Shown: positions 26,547 to 35,358 of the stretch, piece by piece
Numbering within the stretch: the stretch's first letter is position 1
How the letters are laid out: each line of letters opens with the position of its first letter
Origin: Verrucomicrobiales bacterium
GTDB taxonomy: Bacteria > Verrucomicrobiota > Verrucomicrobiia > Limisphaerales > UBA11358
DNA: 43,407 bases
Assembly (NCBI GenBank): GCA_028712475.1
Contig: JAQTQB010000005.1
Location: 1 to 43,407, forward strand
Reading direction: 5' to 3'
Made by a program: the position numbers and the translations under genes
Notes under the pieces: model-generated
The model's input: the letters and a program-made list of their open reading frames with translations, nothing else
Told to the model about the DNA's origin: nothing
The model's database searches: none

Positions 26547-27049
26547 GTCGGCTTGGATTCGGGCAGAATGGTGGCGAATTCAAAATCAATCAAACAAAAG
26601 CGCCCGTCGGAAAACCGGTAGGTCACATTGCGCACGTCCGGGTCGTCGTGCCGCACGCCGAATTTTTCCAGTTCCGCGAACAATTCTTTCGTGCGCTTTT
26701 CGTCCAGATGTTCGACGCGGGTGCCGCAGTTGGTGGTGATGATCTTGAGATGTGCCCGGTCGGCTTCGAGCAGGCGCGGAACAAAATTGCAGCCACGCGC
26801 TTCGAGATGTTTCAGCACACGCACCTCGTTCTCGAACCGTTCCTCCGCCTTCGGGCCGTGGTAGGCCTTGAACACCCGGCCGTCGAAGCCGAGATGCACC
26901 GTCGCCCGAAGCGTGTCTTTGACCTTTAACATGCGCGGTTCAACTATTGCCCATCCGGTTTGCAATGGAAAGCCAGTTCGCTTATCCAGGGCAAAGACGA
27001 AATCCCGGAGCTGCCGATATGAAATGACTTGGTTGCGCGAGTTAGACAT
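26543..27049 (-). CDS. Compact atypical protein kinase
   Basis: A 168-residue kinase-like protein. Visible parts are a basic lysine in VFKAYHG (Lys61), acidic residues in RFENEVRVL (helix C, about 73-75), the catalytic loop HDDPDVRN (124-131) in place of HRDxxxxN, and the metal motif IDFEFA (Asp145) in place of DFG. Most of the usual C-lobe after this point is missing, as in small RIO/Bud32/lipopolysaccharide-kinase-like enzymes. ATG 27049 is preferred to the longer frame. Substrate unknown; the coupled PP2C gene is the likely counterpart. It diverges from the hydrolase gene across 169 bases of AT-rich DNA that contain a near-palindrome at 27155-27169. Confidence 0.72.
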   Translation of the reverse strand: MSNSRNQVISYRQLRDFVFALDKRTGFPLQTGWAIVEPRMLKVKDTLRATVHLGFDGRVFKAYHGPKAEERFENEVRVLKHLEARGCNFVPRLLEADRAHLKIITTNCGTRVEHLDEKRTKELFAELEKFGVRHDDPDVRNVTYRFSDGRFCLIDFEFATILPESKPT

Positions 27050-27218
27050 TAGCGATTGGCTCGTATTGTTTGGCGAATTCTTTAGGCCGGATAAATCCCC
27101 CCCCATGCACGTTAGGTGTTTCTCCCTATGGAACACCATCGAACTTTTAGGTTATTCTTTAAAAAAGAAATGCAACCGCAAGTGTTGCAAATGGAAGATT
27201 AAAGAAACTTACAGAATT

Positions 27219-27938
27219 ATGAAAGTTTGCGACCACAGCACTCTGTCGGATGCAACCGAGAATAGAACCGATTCGGGTTCCAAATCATGGAACGTCCAAA
27301 TCCCGGCGCAGAAAGTGATGCTTCCCGGGGATTTGAGGATGCCCGAGCAGGCGGAAGGGCTTGTTCTTTTCGCGCACGGCAGCGGGAGCAGCCGCCACAG
27401 CCCGAGAAATCAGGCCGTGGCTCGTTCGCTCCGCAAGCGGGGAATCGGCACCTTGCTGTTCGACCTGTTGACGGCGGATGAAGAAGCCGAAGATGCCGTG
27501 ACCGGCCATCTGCGGTTTGATATCGGCCTGTTGACGCAACGGCTCGTGGCGGCAACGCACTGGATGGGCAATCATCCGTTGGGCCGACGTTTCAACCTCG
27601 GCTACTTCGGTGCCAGCACCGGCGGCGCGGCGGCGCTGGTCGCGGCGGCTTCGCTGGGCTTGCAAATCAAGGCGGTGGTCGCACGAGGCAGCCGGACGGA
27701 CCTGGTTGGCGATAAACTCAAATTCGTCCACTCGCCCACGCTGCTGATTGTCGGCGAATGCGACACGAGCGTGTTGGAACTCAATCGCCAGTCCTACGCG
27801 TTGTTGAAATGCGAGAAGGAAATGGCGGTCATTCCTGATGCCACCCATTTGTTTGAAGAACCCGGAGCGCTGGACGAAGTTGCGAAATTGGCCGCAGACT
27901 GGTTTTGCCGTCACCTTGCGCCGCCGAAGGAACATTGA
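27219..27938 (+). CDS. Alpha/beta hydrolase of the dienelactone-hydrolase type
   Basis: The 239 residues show a complete catalytic triad: Ser133 in GASTGG, Asp182 in GECDTSV and His210 in DATHLF. The oxyanion region LFAHGSGSSRHSPRN lies near 50-64. Proteins of this sequence type are often found fused or adjacent to phosphoribosyltransferase-like genes, but none is here. No signal peptide, so cytoplasmic. Substrate unknown. The start is set at ATG 27219. Confidence 0.85.
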   Translation: MKVCDHSTLSDATENRTDSGSKSWNVQIPAQKVMLPGDLRMPEQAEGLVLFAHGSGSSRHSPRNQAVARSLRKRGIGTLLFDLLTADEEAEDAVTGHLRFDIGLLTQRLVAATHWMGNHPLGRRFNLGYFGASTGGAAALVAAASLGLQIKAVVARGSRTDLVGDKLKFVHSPTLLIVGECDTSVLELNRQSYALLKCEKEMAVIPDATHLFEEPGALDEVAKLAADWFCRHLAPPKEH

Positions 27939-28072
27939 GAAAGGAAACTGGCGTAGCCACATTCCTGCAAGTGTGATAATTTGCATCGTTGAGAGGCAAA
28001 AATATTAAACGCGTATTTAGTTGACCGGCCAGCGGGGTAGTGGGTTGCTCAAGAACACGGAGGTCGCGTGAT

Positions 28073-28492
28073 ATGAAAAAACCAAAAAAGCGCGGAATTG
28101 AAAAAGGCATCCAACAAAAGTTTACTCTCAAAGCCCTGGGAGCGCGGTCGGTGCTGCTTGCGGCTGACTTTACAAATTGGCAACAGAGTCCGCTCCCCAT
28201 GAAACGGCTGACGGAAGGTGTCTGGGATGCGTCGGTGGTTTTGCCGCCTGGTGTTTACCATTACCGCTTCGTGGTGGACGGCAGGTGGCGAGACGATTCC
28301 GAAGAAGGCATGCATCGCACGCTTAAACCATGGGGCAGCCAAAACAAGCTGCGAGTGGTGCCACAGGTGCATCAAATGCCAGCACGCGCTGTGAACGTGC
28401 CAATCACGCTCATCCGTGGTCAGCAATCCGAATGGAAACATCCACCAACCGTGCGGGCTGAAATGTTCGCATCCCAAATTAGTGCCTTATGA
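28073..28492 (+). CDS. CBM48 (isoamylase N-terminal / glycogen-binding) domain protein
   Basis: A 139-residue protein with a basic N-terminus (KKPKKRGIEKG) followed by one CBM48/AMPK-beta-like module (about 18-105). Visible are the VLLAADFTNWQQSPLPM strand pair, the LPPGVYHYRFVVDGRWRDD hairpin and a closing KLRVV strand, with carbohydrate-contacting tryptophans. No catalytic domain is attached, so it is probably a glycogen-targeting or regulatory subunit. Its stop overlaps the start of the stress protein gene (ATGA). Confidence 0.82.
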   Translation: MKKPKKRGIEKGIQQKFTLKALGARSVLLAADFTNWQQSPLPMKRLTEGVWDASVVLPPGVYHYRFVVDGRWRDDSEEGMHRTLKPWGSQNKLRVVPQVHQMPARAVNVPITLIRGQQSEWKHPPTVRAEMFASQISAL

Positions 28493-29076
28493 AAATTAAA
28501 ACCGCCCCCAAAAAAGGCAAAGTCGTAGTGGAACTGGAATCCCGGGATGAAGGATTGCTCAAACCACTGTCCTTTGAACTGCAACGCATCCTGGTGCCGG
28601 TGGATTTTTCGGATACGGCAAAGAAGGCCCTGCAATACGCCGTGCCATTCGCGAACGCGTTTGACGCCGAAGTGTTGCTGGTGCATGTGGTGCAGCCTTA
28701 CACCGTGCCTGCCGAATTCGGTTACATGCCTCCGGAGTTGCCGGTCAGCCAGCAGGAATATGAGAACTCGGCGCGGGAAGAACTGGACAAGCTGCGCACC
28801 CGCGAGATTGGCGTGGGCACCCGCGCACAAGTGCAGGTGCGCGTGGGCGTGCCATGGCAGGAGATCGTCGCCGCCGCTGGTGAAGCCAAAGCCGATCTTA
28901 TCATTCTCTCTACGCACGGTCGCACTGGCTTGAAGCATGTGGTGCTGGGCAGTGTGGCCGAACATGTGGTGCGCCACGCGCCTTGCCCGGTGCTGGTGGT
29001 GCGCGAACGGGAACGGGATTTTATTCCGATCTCAACCAAGATCGAAACCCTGTCTAAAACCCCCGAGGTAAAATGA
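28489..29076 (+). CDS. Universal stress protein (UspA family)
   Basis: A 195-residue UspA-like protein. The Usp fold begins at RILVPVDFSDTAKKAL (about residue 33) and ends with the nucleotide-loop STHGRTGLKHVVLGSVAEHV and CPVLVV. The ATP-binding loop G-2x-G-9x-G(S/T) has Ser in place of the first Gly. A 30-residue N-terminal extension is unusual. It overlaps both neighbours by four bases, so it is in the middle of a coupled three-gene unit. Confidence 0.92.
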   Translation: MKIKTAPKKGKVVVELESRDEGLLKPLSFELQRILVPVDFSDTAKKALQYAVPFANAFDAEVLLVHVVQPYTVPAEFGYMPPELPVSQQEYENSAREELDKLRTREIGVGTRAQVQVRVGVPWQEIVAAAGEAKADLIILSTHGRTGLKHVVLGSVAEHVVRHAPCPVLVVRERERDFIPISTKIETLSKTPEVK

Positions 29077-29534
29077 AGCTTGACAGCGATATTTTCGCCG
29101 ACGGTCAACCCATACCGACCAAATATACCTGTGACGGCACCGACGTGTCGCCGCCATTGAACTGGAGCGACGTCCCGCCTGATACAAAAAGCTTCGCGCT
29201 CATTTGCGACGATCCGGACGCACCCATGGGCACCTGGGTTCATTGGGTGCTCTATGACCTGCCTGCAACATCCAGCCACTTGAATGAGGCCCTTCCAACA
29301 ATGGATCCGCTTCCTGACGGCTCGAAGCAAGGGGTGAATGATTTCAAGCGCATTGGCTACGGTGGGCCCTGTCCGCCGCCGGGCAGCCCGCATCGCTATT
29401 TTTTCAAGCTCTATGCGCTCGACACCAAGCTGGTATTGAAATCGCGCGCCACAAAGGCCCAACTGCTCAATGCCATGCACGGCCATGTCCTGGCCGAAGC
29501 GTCGTTGATGGGCGTTTATCAACGCAGGCGTTGA
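29073..29534 (+). CDS. YbhB/YbcL-type phosphatidylethanolamine-binding-like protein
   Basis: The 153 residues match the bacterial PEBP family: KYTCDGTDVSPPLNW, DDPDAPMGTWVHWVLYDLP, the YGGPCPPPGSPHRYFFKLYAL ligand-pocket region (written in part) and a GVYQRR end. Function in bacteria is unknown. There is no signal peptide. It starts by a four-base overlap with the Usp gene, closing the operon. Confidence 0.92.
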   Translation: MKLDSDIFADGQPIPTKYTCDGTDVSPPLNWSDVPPDTKSFALICDDPDAPMGTWVHWVLYDLPATSSHLNEALPTMDPLPDGSKQGVNDFKRIGYGGPCPPPGSPHRYFFKLYALDTKLVLKSRATKAQLLNAMHGHVLAEASLMGVYQRRR

Positions 29535-29605
29535 CCCAGAACGCCGGACGCGCGATGGGTTGGTGAAAGTTGAATTTAAAAAGCTGTTAGCAGCATGCTC
29601 AATCC

Positions 29606-30133
29606 ATGCCCGCCAGACACCAACGTGATTACTACGAAGTCATCGGCGTCCCACGGAACGCCGACGAGCAGCAGATAAAGCGTGCCTTCCGGGAACTCGC
29701 GTTGAAGTATCATCCCGACCGGAACCCGGAGCCGGGCGCCGAAGAAAAGTTCAAGGAAATAGCCGAAGCCTACGCGGTGCTCTCCGATCCGAACAAGCGC
29801 GCCGATTATGACGCCGGCGGATTCGCGGGCGTGGCGGGCTATTCGGCGGAGGATTTGTTCGGCGGCATCAACTTTGACGAAATACTTGGAGGCCGCAGCT
29901 TTGGCCTTGGCGGGGGCGGCGGTTTGTTCGAACGCTTCTTCGGCCGGCGCGGCCCGGTGTGCGGTCAGGATATTCAGGTTGCACACACCATTCCACTGGA
30001 GCAGGTGGCCTCCGGCGGTGAAGCCAGCGTGAGTGCGCCACGGTTGGAGAAATGCCCGGAATGCGACGGCACGGGATGTAAAACCGGAACTGGGCGCCTG
30101 CGGGGTTTGCCGCACGGACCTGCATGTATTTGA
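29606..30133 (+). pseudogene. 5' part of a dnaJ-like gene, truncated
   Basis: It encodes an intact J domain ([19 protein letters not shown] in KYHPDRNP), a Gly/Phe-rich linker and the start of the client-binding domain, up to the first zinc-finger repeat CPECDGTG. DnaJ similarity then stops near 30090. The remaining codons before the stop are alcohol-dehydrogenase sequence read in another frame. A full DnaJ is about 370 residues, with four CxxCxGxG repeats; only one is left. The isolated J domain could still be made. Confidence 0.8.
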
Positions 30134-30410
30134 CGGGGAACTGCCGGAACCAAAATTGCCTTTGATTCTAGGGCATGAAATCGTCGGGCGAGTCGAGGAA
30201 CTTGGTGCGGGCGTGGAGCGTTTCCAACCGGGGGATCAGGTGGGGATTCCGTGGCTGGGTTGGATCTGCGGCGCGTGCGGATTCTGCCGTTCGCACCGTG
30301 AGAATCTCTGCGACCGTGCTCGGTTCACCGGCTATACGCTCGACGGCGGTTATGCCGAATACACGCTCTGCGTCCTCTGCACCGGCGCGTTTTTCCGCCG
30401 GGGCGGATGA
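30092..30410 (+). pseudogene. Internal fragment of a zinc-dependent alcohol dehydrogenase
   Basis: In a frame different from the dnaJ fragment, the sequence reads [20 protein letters not shown], then LILGHEIVGRVEELGAGV, GDQVGIPWLG, the structural zinc cysteines CGACGFC...C, and GYTLDGGYAEYTL. The first ~30 residues and everything after about residue 105 of the family (the Rossmann domain) are missing. Homology is lost near 30370 and a stop follows at 30408. It has no start of its own. Confidence 0.8.
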
Positions 30411-30549
30411 TTTTGTGCAGCACGGCTAAAATTCCACAGTGGATTTTTCCTGCACAGCATTGGTAAATAACATCTTCGCCTCACGAACCCCTTGTCAATG
30501 CAGCGAAGCACAATTTTTACCGCTCAAGGCAAGCAAAGTTCTTGCCGCG

Positions 30550-30565
30550 TGGCATCGCCCCTGCT
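30550..30565 (+). promoter_or_regulatory. Candidate sigma-54 promoter for glutamine synthetase
   Basis: TGGCAT, five bases, CTGCT: GG and GC are exactly ten bases apart, about 92 bases before the start codon. It is weaker than the copy before glnB but shares TGGCAT. The match is by eye. Confidence 0.45.
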
Positions 30566-30656
30566 AAAAAATCATGCCGCAGGAAAACTAAACGCTTCGG
30601 CGCAATCAAGCCGGGCGTTTTCTGGGCGCAAACTGACAACAACAACCATCACGCAC

Positions 30657-31697
30657 ATGGCAAAATATAAATTAGAATACATCTGGCTCGACGGTTATGA
30701 ACCCGTCCCCAACCTCCGCGGCAAAACGCAAATTAAAGAATTTAAGGCTTTCCCCAAGCTGGAAGAACTCCCGATGTGGGGCTTTGACGGCAGTTCGACG
30801 CGCCAGGCCGAAGGCCGCACTTCGGATTGCATGCTCAAGCCCGTGGCCGTCTTTCCCGACTCCACCAAGAAGAACGGTGGCCTCGTCATGTGCGAAGTCA
30901 TGATGCCCGATGGCAAGACCCCGCATCCCAGCAACTCCCGCGCAACCATCCTTGATGACCCCGGCGCCTGGTTCGGTTTCGAGCAGGAATATTTCCTCTA
31001 CAAGGATGGCGCACCGCTCGGCTTCCCGTCCGGCGGCGGCTTTCCGCCTCCGCAGGGTGAATATTACACCGGCGTCGGCTACAAAAACGTCGGCTCCATC
31101 GCCCGCGAAATCGTGGACACGCACCTCGACTTGTGCCTTGATGCAGGCATCAATCACGAAGGCATCAACGCCGAAGTCGCCAAAGGCCAGTGGGAATTCC
31201 AGATTTTCGGCAAAGGCTCCAAGAGTGCGGCGGATCAAATGTGGATGGCGCGATATCTTCTCATGCGTCTCTGCGAGAAATACGGCGTGGACGTGAACTG
31301 GCATTGCAAACCGCTCGGCAAGGACGTGGATTGGAACGGCTCCGGCATGCACTCCAACTTCTCGACCACCTACATGCGCGAAGTCGGCGGCAAGGATTAC
31401 TTTGAGGCGCTCATGGCCGCGTTCGACAAATATAAGAACGAGCACATCGCCGTCTATGGCCCGGACAATCATCTGCGCCTGACCGGCCTGCATGAAACGC
31501 AGTCCATTGATAAATTCAATTACGGCCTGGCGAATCGCGGTGCGTCCGTGCGCATCCCGCACAGCTTTGTGAACAACGGCTACAAGGGTTATCTCGAAGA
31601 CCGCCGTCCGAATTCGCAGGGCGACCCCTACAAGATCGCCAGCCGCATCTTGCAGACGATCGCCACGGTGCCGACCAAGAAGGCGGCGAAGAAGTAG
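30657..31697 (+). CDS. glnII: Type II glutamine synthetase
   Basis: It makes glutamine from glutamate, ammonia and ATP. The 346-residue length and sequence fit the short, eukaryote-like GSII (decamer) rather than the ~470-residue GSI. Seen are [17 protein letters not shown], the active-site [40 protein letters not shown] and [15 protein letters not shown] is not regulated by adenylylation as GSI is. ATG 30657 gives the family N-terminus; the open frame upstream is leader. A terminator follows. Confidence 0.95.
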   Translation: MAKYKLEYIWLDGYEPVPNLRGKTQIKEFKAFPKLEELPMWGFDGSSTRQAEGRTSDCMLKPVAVFPDSTKKNGGLVMCEVMMPDGKTPHPSNSRATILDDPGAWFGFEQEYFLYKDGAPLGFPSGGGFPPPQGEYYTGVGYKNVGSIAREIVDTHLDLCLDAGINHEGINAEVAKGQWEFQIFGKGSKSAADQMWMARYLLMRLCEKYGVDVNWHCKPLGKDVDWNGSGMHSNFSTTYMREVGGKDYFEALMAAFDKYKNEHIAVYGPDNHLRLTGLHETQSIDKFNYGLANRGASVRIPHSFVNNGYKGYLEDRRPNSQGDPYKIASRILQTIATVPTKKAAKK

Positions 31698-31721
31698 TCA
31701 GAACCAGCGGAGGAACTGGGG

Positions 31722-31752
31722 AACGGCGCGGACAAGAGTTCGCGCCGTTTTT
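31722..31752 (+). terminator. Rho-independent terminator after glutamine synthetase
   Basis: A stem of 12 pairs including one G-U (AACGGCGCGGAC, 31722-31733, with 31738-31749), loop AAGA and a T run. No T run is present for the opposite strand. Confidence 0.85.
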
Positions 31753-31756
31753 GTTT

Positions 31757-32356
31757 TCAGAAACCGAAAAACTTCAGATCTGCGCGCGTCTTTTCAGGCG
31801 TCTCATGCAGAATCGTCCGCCAGCCGTGCGCCGCGCCGACGGCGATGTTTTCGGGGCGGTCGTCAATGTAGAGAATTTCCGCGCCGTGCCGTTCCGTCAT
31901 GTTTTCCAGTGCCCTGTAAATCCTTGCTTCGGGCTTCATGGCCTTGACTTCGTAGGAAAAAATGTAGCCATCAAAGTTTCTAAAGAACGGAAAGTTCCGG
32001 CGGATGTGCTCGATGGCCAGGTCATTCGTGTTCGAGAAAATGTAAGTGGGAACTCCGCGCCGCCGCAGTTCGGCGTGCAATTCGATCATTGGCGTGATGG
32101 CCGTGAAAATGTCCGCGAAAAATTCGCCAAACTCTTTGGGTTCGCCAAGAAAGCCGGTGGCCTGCCGCATCGCCTCAAAAAAATCCTGCCGCGTCAGCGA
32201 ACCCGTTTCATACTGGACGAGCAGCGGTGAACTGCCGAGAAACGCGTGCAGATTCTCCGGCGGCTGCGTGCTGCGCGCCGCAATCCGCCGGGCGGCAATC
32301 GAGTAATCAAAATCCACCAAAACCTTGCCGAGATCAAAGGCGATGACGGGTTGCAT
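31757..32356 (-). CDS. HAD-superfamily hydrolase
   Basis: A 199-residue subfamily IA-like HAD protein. Motif I is FDLGKVLVDFD, so the second aspartate of DxD is glycine, as in YihX-like members. Motif II is IFSNTND, motif III the lysine in KAMKPEARIY, and motif IV YIDDRPENI. A small cap domain lies between I and II. The substrate, probably a phosphorylated metabolite, cannot be read. It is convergent with glutamine synthetase. Confidence 0.88.
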   Translation of the reverse strand: MQPVIAFDLGKVLVDFDYSIAARRIAARSTQPPENLHAFLGSSPLLVQYETGSLTRQDFFEAMRQATGFLGEPKEFGEFFADIFTAITPMIELHAELRRRGVPTYIFSNTNDLAIEHIRRNFPFFRNFDGYIFSYEVKAMKPEARIYRALENMTERHGAEILYIDDRPENIAVGAAHGWRTILHETPEKTRADLKFFGF

Positions 32357-32360
32357 GGAA

Positions 32361-32450
32361 AATTATGAAGGGTGAATTATGAAGGATGAAATGTTTGGCA
32401 CACGTCGGGCGGGGTTTGCTTCATCATTCATAATTCTTCCTTCATCCTTC
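32361..32450. repeat. Inverted copies of the TTCATAATTC/GAATTATGAA repeat
   Basis: GAATTATGAAGGATGAA (32374-32390) and a related copy in the other orientation (32421-32450, TTCATAATTCTTCCTTCATC) fill most of the gap between recR and the HAD gene. Confidence 0.5.
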
Positions 32451-33045
32451 AAAACATCTCCCTGCGCCCTTCCAGCGCGCGGCTCAAGGTGAGTTCATCG
32501 GCAAATTCCAGGCCGCTGCCTGCCGGCAAACCATAGGCGATGCGCGAAATCTTAAGCCCGCTCCGCGCCAGCCGTTTGGCCAGGTAAAAACTGGTGGCGT
32601 CACCCTCCACGTCCGTGCCGAGCGCAATGACGATTTCCTTGATCGGCTCGTGCGTGAGACGTTTTTCCAGCTCGGCGATGCGCAAGTCGTCCGGTTCAAC
32701 GCCGTCGAGCGGGGAGATTTTTCCGCCGAGCACATGAAACCTTCCGCGAAACGTGCCGGACTTTTCCACGCTCAAGATGTCCACTGCGCGTTCGACTACG
32801 CAAATGAGCGAGCCATCGCGGCGCGCATCCTCGCAAATGGGGCAGGGGGATTTTTCAGTCAAAGCGCCGCAGATGGTGCAGAACTGGATTTTCTCGCGCG
32901 CGAGCAGAATCGTGTCCGCCAGTTGTTTCACGATTGTCGAATCGGTCTGGACGAGATGCAACGCGATGCGTTCAGCGGAGCGCGGCCCGATGCCGGGCAG
33001 TTTGCTCAACGCCGAGGTCAACGCAACGATGGATTCGGGAAGCAT
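32449..33045 (-). CDS. recR: Recombination mediator RecR
   Basis: RecR works with RecF/RecO to load RecA at gaps. The 198 residues show the helix-hairpin-helix LPGIGPRSAERIALHL, a four-cysteine zinc finger (CTICG...CPIC), the Toprim core ICVVE ... GTDVEGDAT, and the Walker-like C-terminal YGLPAGSGLEFAD. It is the last gene of the ffs-dnaX-ybaB-recR set. Confidence 0.96.
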   Translation of the reverse strand: MLPESIVALTSALSKLPGIGPRSAERIALHLVQTDSTIVKQLADTILLAREKIQFCTICGALTEKSPCPICEDARRDGSLICVVERAVDILSVEKSGTFRGRFHVLGGKISPLDGVEPDDLRIAELEKRLTHEPIKEIVIALGTDVEGDATSFYLAKRLARSGLKISRIAYGLPAGSGLEFADELTLSRALEGRREMF

Positions 33046-33053
33046 GGCTACAA

Positions 33054-33138
33054 GGATGAGGGATGAGGGATGAAGGATGAAAAAACCTTTCGCGCCATGC
33101 GCGGCAATTCCAATTCATCATTCATAATTCTTCCTTCA
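33054..33138. repeat. Repeat-filled gap between recR and ybaB
   Basis: GATGAGGGATGAGGGATGAA near 33056 and TTCATAATTCTTCCTTC at 33121 are further copies of the dispersed motif seen before gcvT and after recR, in opposite orientations. Confidence 0.45.
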
Positions 33139-33146
33139 AACTTTCA

Positions 33147-33455
33147 TCACATTCCCGGCAGGCTCATGCCCGCCGTAATCTTGCCCATTTCCAAATTGGA
33201 AATATCCTTGGCCTGGCCGAGCGCCTGGTTCGCAGCGGTCAGAATCATGTCCTCGAGCAACTGCGCGTCTGATGGATTGAGCGCCTGCGGATCAATCTTG
33301 ATGGACGCGATGCTGCCGTCGCACCTGGCCACGACCTTGATCGCGCCGCCGCCGCTCGTGGCTTCGACCGTGCGCGCCGCGAGCTGCGCCTGCACTTGTT
33401 CCATCTGCTGCTGCATCCGCGCAGCCTGTTTCATCAATTTTCCGATGCTGGACAT
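33147..33455 (-). CDS. ybaB: YbaB/EbfC nucleoid-associated protein
   Basis: The 102 residues match the family: IGKLMKQAARMQQQMEQVQA, the GGGAIKV strand and a C-terminal GMSLPGM. Members bind DNA as dimers and are nearly always found between dnaX and recR, as here. Confidence 0.94.
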   Translation of the reverse strand: MSSIGKLMKQAARMQQQMEQVQAQLAARTVEATSGGGAIKVVARCDGSIASIKIDPQALNPSDAQLLEDMILTAANQALGQAKDISNLEMGKITAGMSLPGM

Positions 33456-33494
33456 ATTAGTTGATAGTTTGGGAGTTGATAGTTGACAGCAAAA

Positions 33495-35249
33495 TCAGGA
33501 ACGGACTTCGACAATCTGGCCTTTGAAAATCTCCAGGGCTTTTTGAATCAGCGGGTCGTTCTTGAAAGTTTCTTTGTTGAATGGAACGGGCGCGGATTTT
33601 TTTTCGGTGGCTGGCGCTGCGGCTTCGGTTCGTTTCGGCGCGGCTGACGCGGCTTGTGGCACGGCTGCGGGCGCGGCGGGCGCTGGAGCCGCCGGCCTTG
33701 CCTGTCCCACGGGCGCCTCGGCCTTGATGAATTTGATCTGGCAGTTCGCGTGGCCGAGTTCGGCGAGCTTGGTCTGGAGCAGCGTGTGATTGCGCGCGTT
33801 GTCCACGAGGCCAAGATGATCTTCAAATTCCGGATCAAAGCCGATGACCAGAATGTTTTTTACAAATGAAACCGGATTTGCGTCCACCAGATAACTGCGG
33901 GTGAACGGACTGACGCGGCCCACGGCCTCGACAAGTTGCGTCCACAAAACCGATAGGTCGGCCGTGACCGGCGGGGTCTCGGCAAGTGCCGCTGGCGCAG
34001 CGACGGTCTCCTGCGGGGCCACGGGAACTTTTGGTGCCGGGCGCATTGGAGGAGGCGAAACTGCAGCCGGTGCCGGAGCGGTTGCGGCTGTCATTGGAAC
34101 TCCCGCACCACCCGCCCGCAACTGATTGAGCTGCTTCAAAACAGCGTCCAGGCTGACGGCATTGCGGGCTTCAATGGCTTTAAGCGCGGTCACTTCGAGC
34201 AAAATCTTTTTTGATGCGGTGTCGCGCAGGCGAAGTTCGGCGTCGGAAAGAACTTCGAGGATTCGCGTGAGCGACTCGGTGCTGGCCAGGGCGTTTTGTT
34301 CCTTGAGCGCGCCGACTTCCGCTTCGGAAACTTCGAGCAGGTTCAGATCACCGCGTGACACCTGGAACAGCAGCAGGTTGCGGAAATGGTTCAGCAGATC
34401 GGTAAGCAGGCGTCCGAGGTCTTTGCCGTTTTGCGCAAGTTCGTTCACCAATGTCAGCGCGGTCTGGATTTCTCCGGCGAGAACGGCCTTGCTCAAACCG
34501 AGAATCTGGCTTTGCGCGGCAAGGCCGAACATGGACAGCACGTCGGCCTCCTCGATCTTGTCGCCGCAAAAGCTGATGAGCTGGTCCAGCGTGGATTCAG
34601 CGTCGCGCATTCCACCGTCCGCGCCGCGCGCGATGGCGTGCAGCGCAAATTCGTCAATCTTCACTTTCTCCAGCTTCGCGATGTGCGCGAGATGCTTGGT
34701 GATGAGCGCGGTGGGAATCCTGCGCAAATCAAAACGCTGACAGCGCGAGAGGATCGTCGGGAGAACTTTCTCCGGGTCGGTCGTCGCGAACATGAACTTC
34801 ACATGCGCGGGCGGTTCTTCCAGGGTTTTCAACAGCGCGTTGAACGCCGCCGTGGAGAGCATGTGGACTTCGTCAATAATGTAGATCTTGAACTGCGAAT
34901 TGGCGGGCGCATATTTGCAGGTCTCACGCAGTTCACGGACTTGTTCGACGCCGTTGTTGCTCGCGCCGTCAATTTCCAGCACGTCCAGCGCGCGGCCATC
35001 GGTGATTTCCTGCACGCGCGAATCGTTGTCGTCAAAATCAATCTTCGGGCCGCCGGTGCAGTTCAGGCATTTGGCGAAGATGCGGGCGACCGTGGTCTTG
35101 CCCGTGCCGCGCGGGCCGCAGAACAGGTAGGCGTGGGCGATGCGTTTCTGTTCGATGGCATTGGCGAGCGTCTGCGTGACGTGCTCCTGCCCGACGACGT
35201 CGGCGAAACGCTGCGGGCGGTATTTGCGGGCGATGACCTGGTAACTCAC
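33495..35249 (-). CDS. dnaX: DNA polymerase III clamp-loader subunit (tau/gamma)
   Basis: The 584 residues hold an AAA+ ATPase (Walker A GPRGTGKTT at 45-53, Walker B in IIDEVHML, sensor/arginine finger LSRCQRFDLR), domain III and an Ala/Pro-rich linker. The C-terminal tail keeps a short tau-like part. Normally four cysteines bind zinc after Walker A; here only CLNC (61 and 64) remains, and the second CxxC pair is replaced by an acidic stretch (DFDDNDSRVQ). The start codon is GTG at 35249. ffs lies immediately upstream. Confidence 0.95.
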   Translation of the reverse strand: MSYQVIARKYRPQRFADVVGQEHVTQTLANAIEQKRIAHAYLFCGPRGTGKTTVARIFAKCLNCTGGPKIDFDDNDSRVQEITDGRALDVLEIDGASNNGVEQVRELRETCKYAPANSQFKIYIIDEVHMLSTAAFNALLKTLEEPPAHVKFMFATTDPEKVLPTILSRCQRFDLRRIPTALITKHLAHIAKLEKVKIDEFALHAIARGADGGMRDAESTLDQLISFCGDKIEEADVLSMFGLAAQSQILGLSKAVLAGEIQTALTLVNELAQNGKDLGRLLTDLLNHFRNLLLFQVSRGDLNLLEVSEAEVGALKEQNALASTESLTRILEVLSDAELRLRDTASKKILLEVTALKAIEARNAVSLDAVLKQLNQLRAGGAGVPMTAATAPAPAAVSPPPMRPAPKVPVAPQETVAAPAALAETPPVTADLSVLWTQLVEAVGRVSPFTRSYLVDANPVSFVKNILVIGFDPEFEDHLGLVDNARNHTLLQTKLAELGHANCQIKFIKAEAPVGQARPAAPAPAAPAAVPQAASAAPKRTEAAAPATEKKSAPVPFNKETFKNDPLIQKALEIFKGQIVEVRS

Positions 35250-35358
35250 GGCTTGATTGTGAATTAAAAATTAAAAATGCAAAATTAAAAAACAGGCCTG
35301 GCGAAACGACGGCCTGGAATTTTAAATTTTTCATTTTTCATTTTGAATTGAAAGGGGT

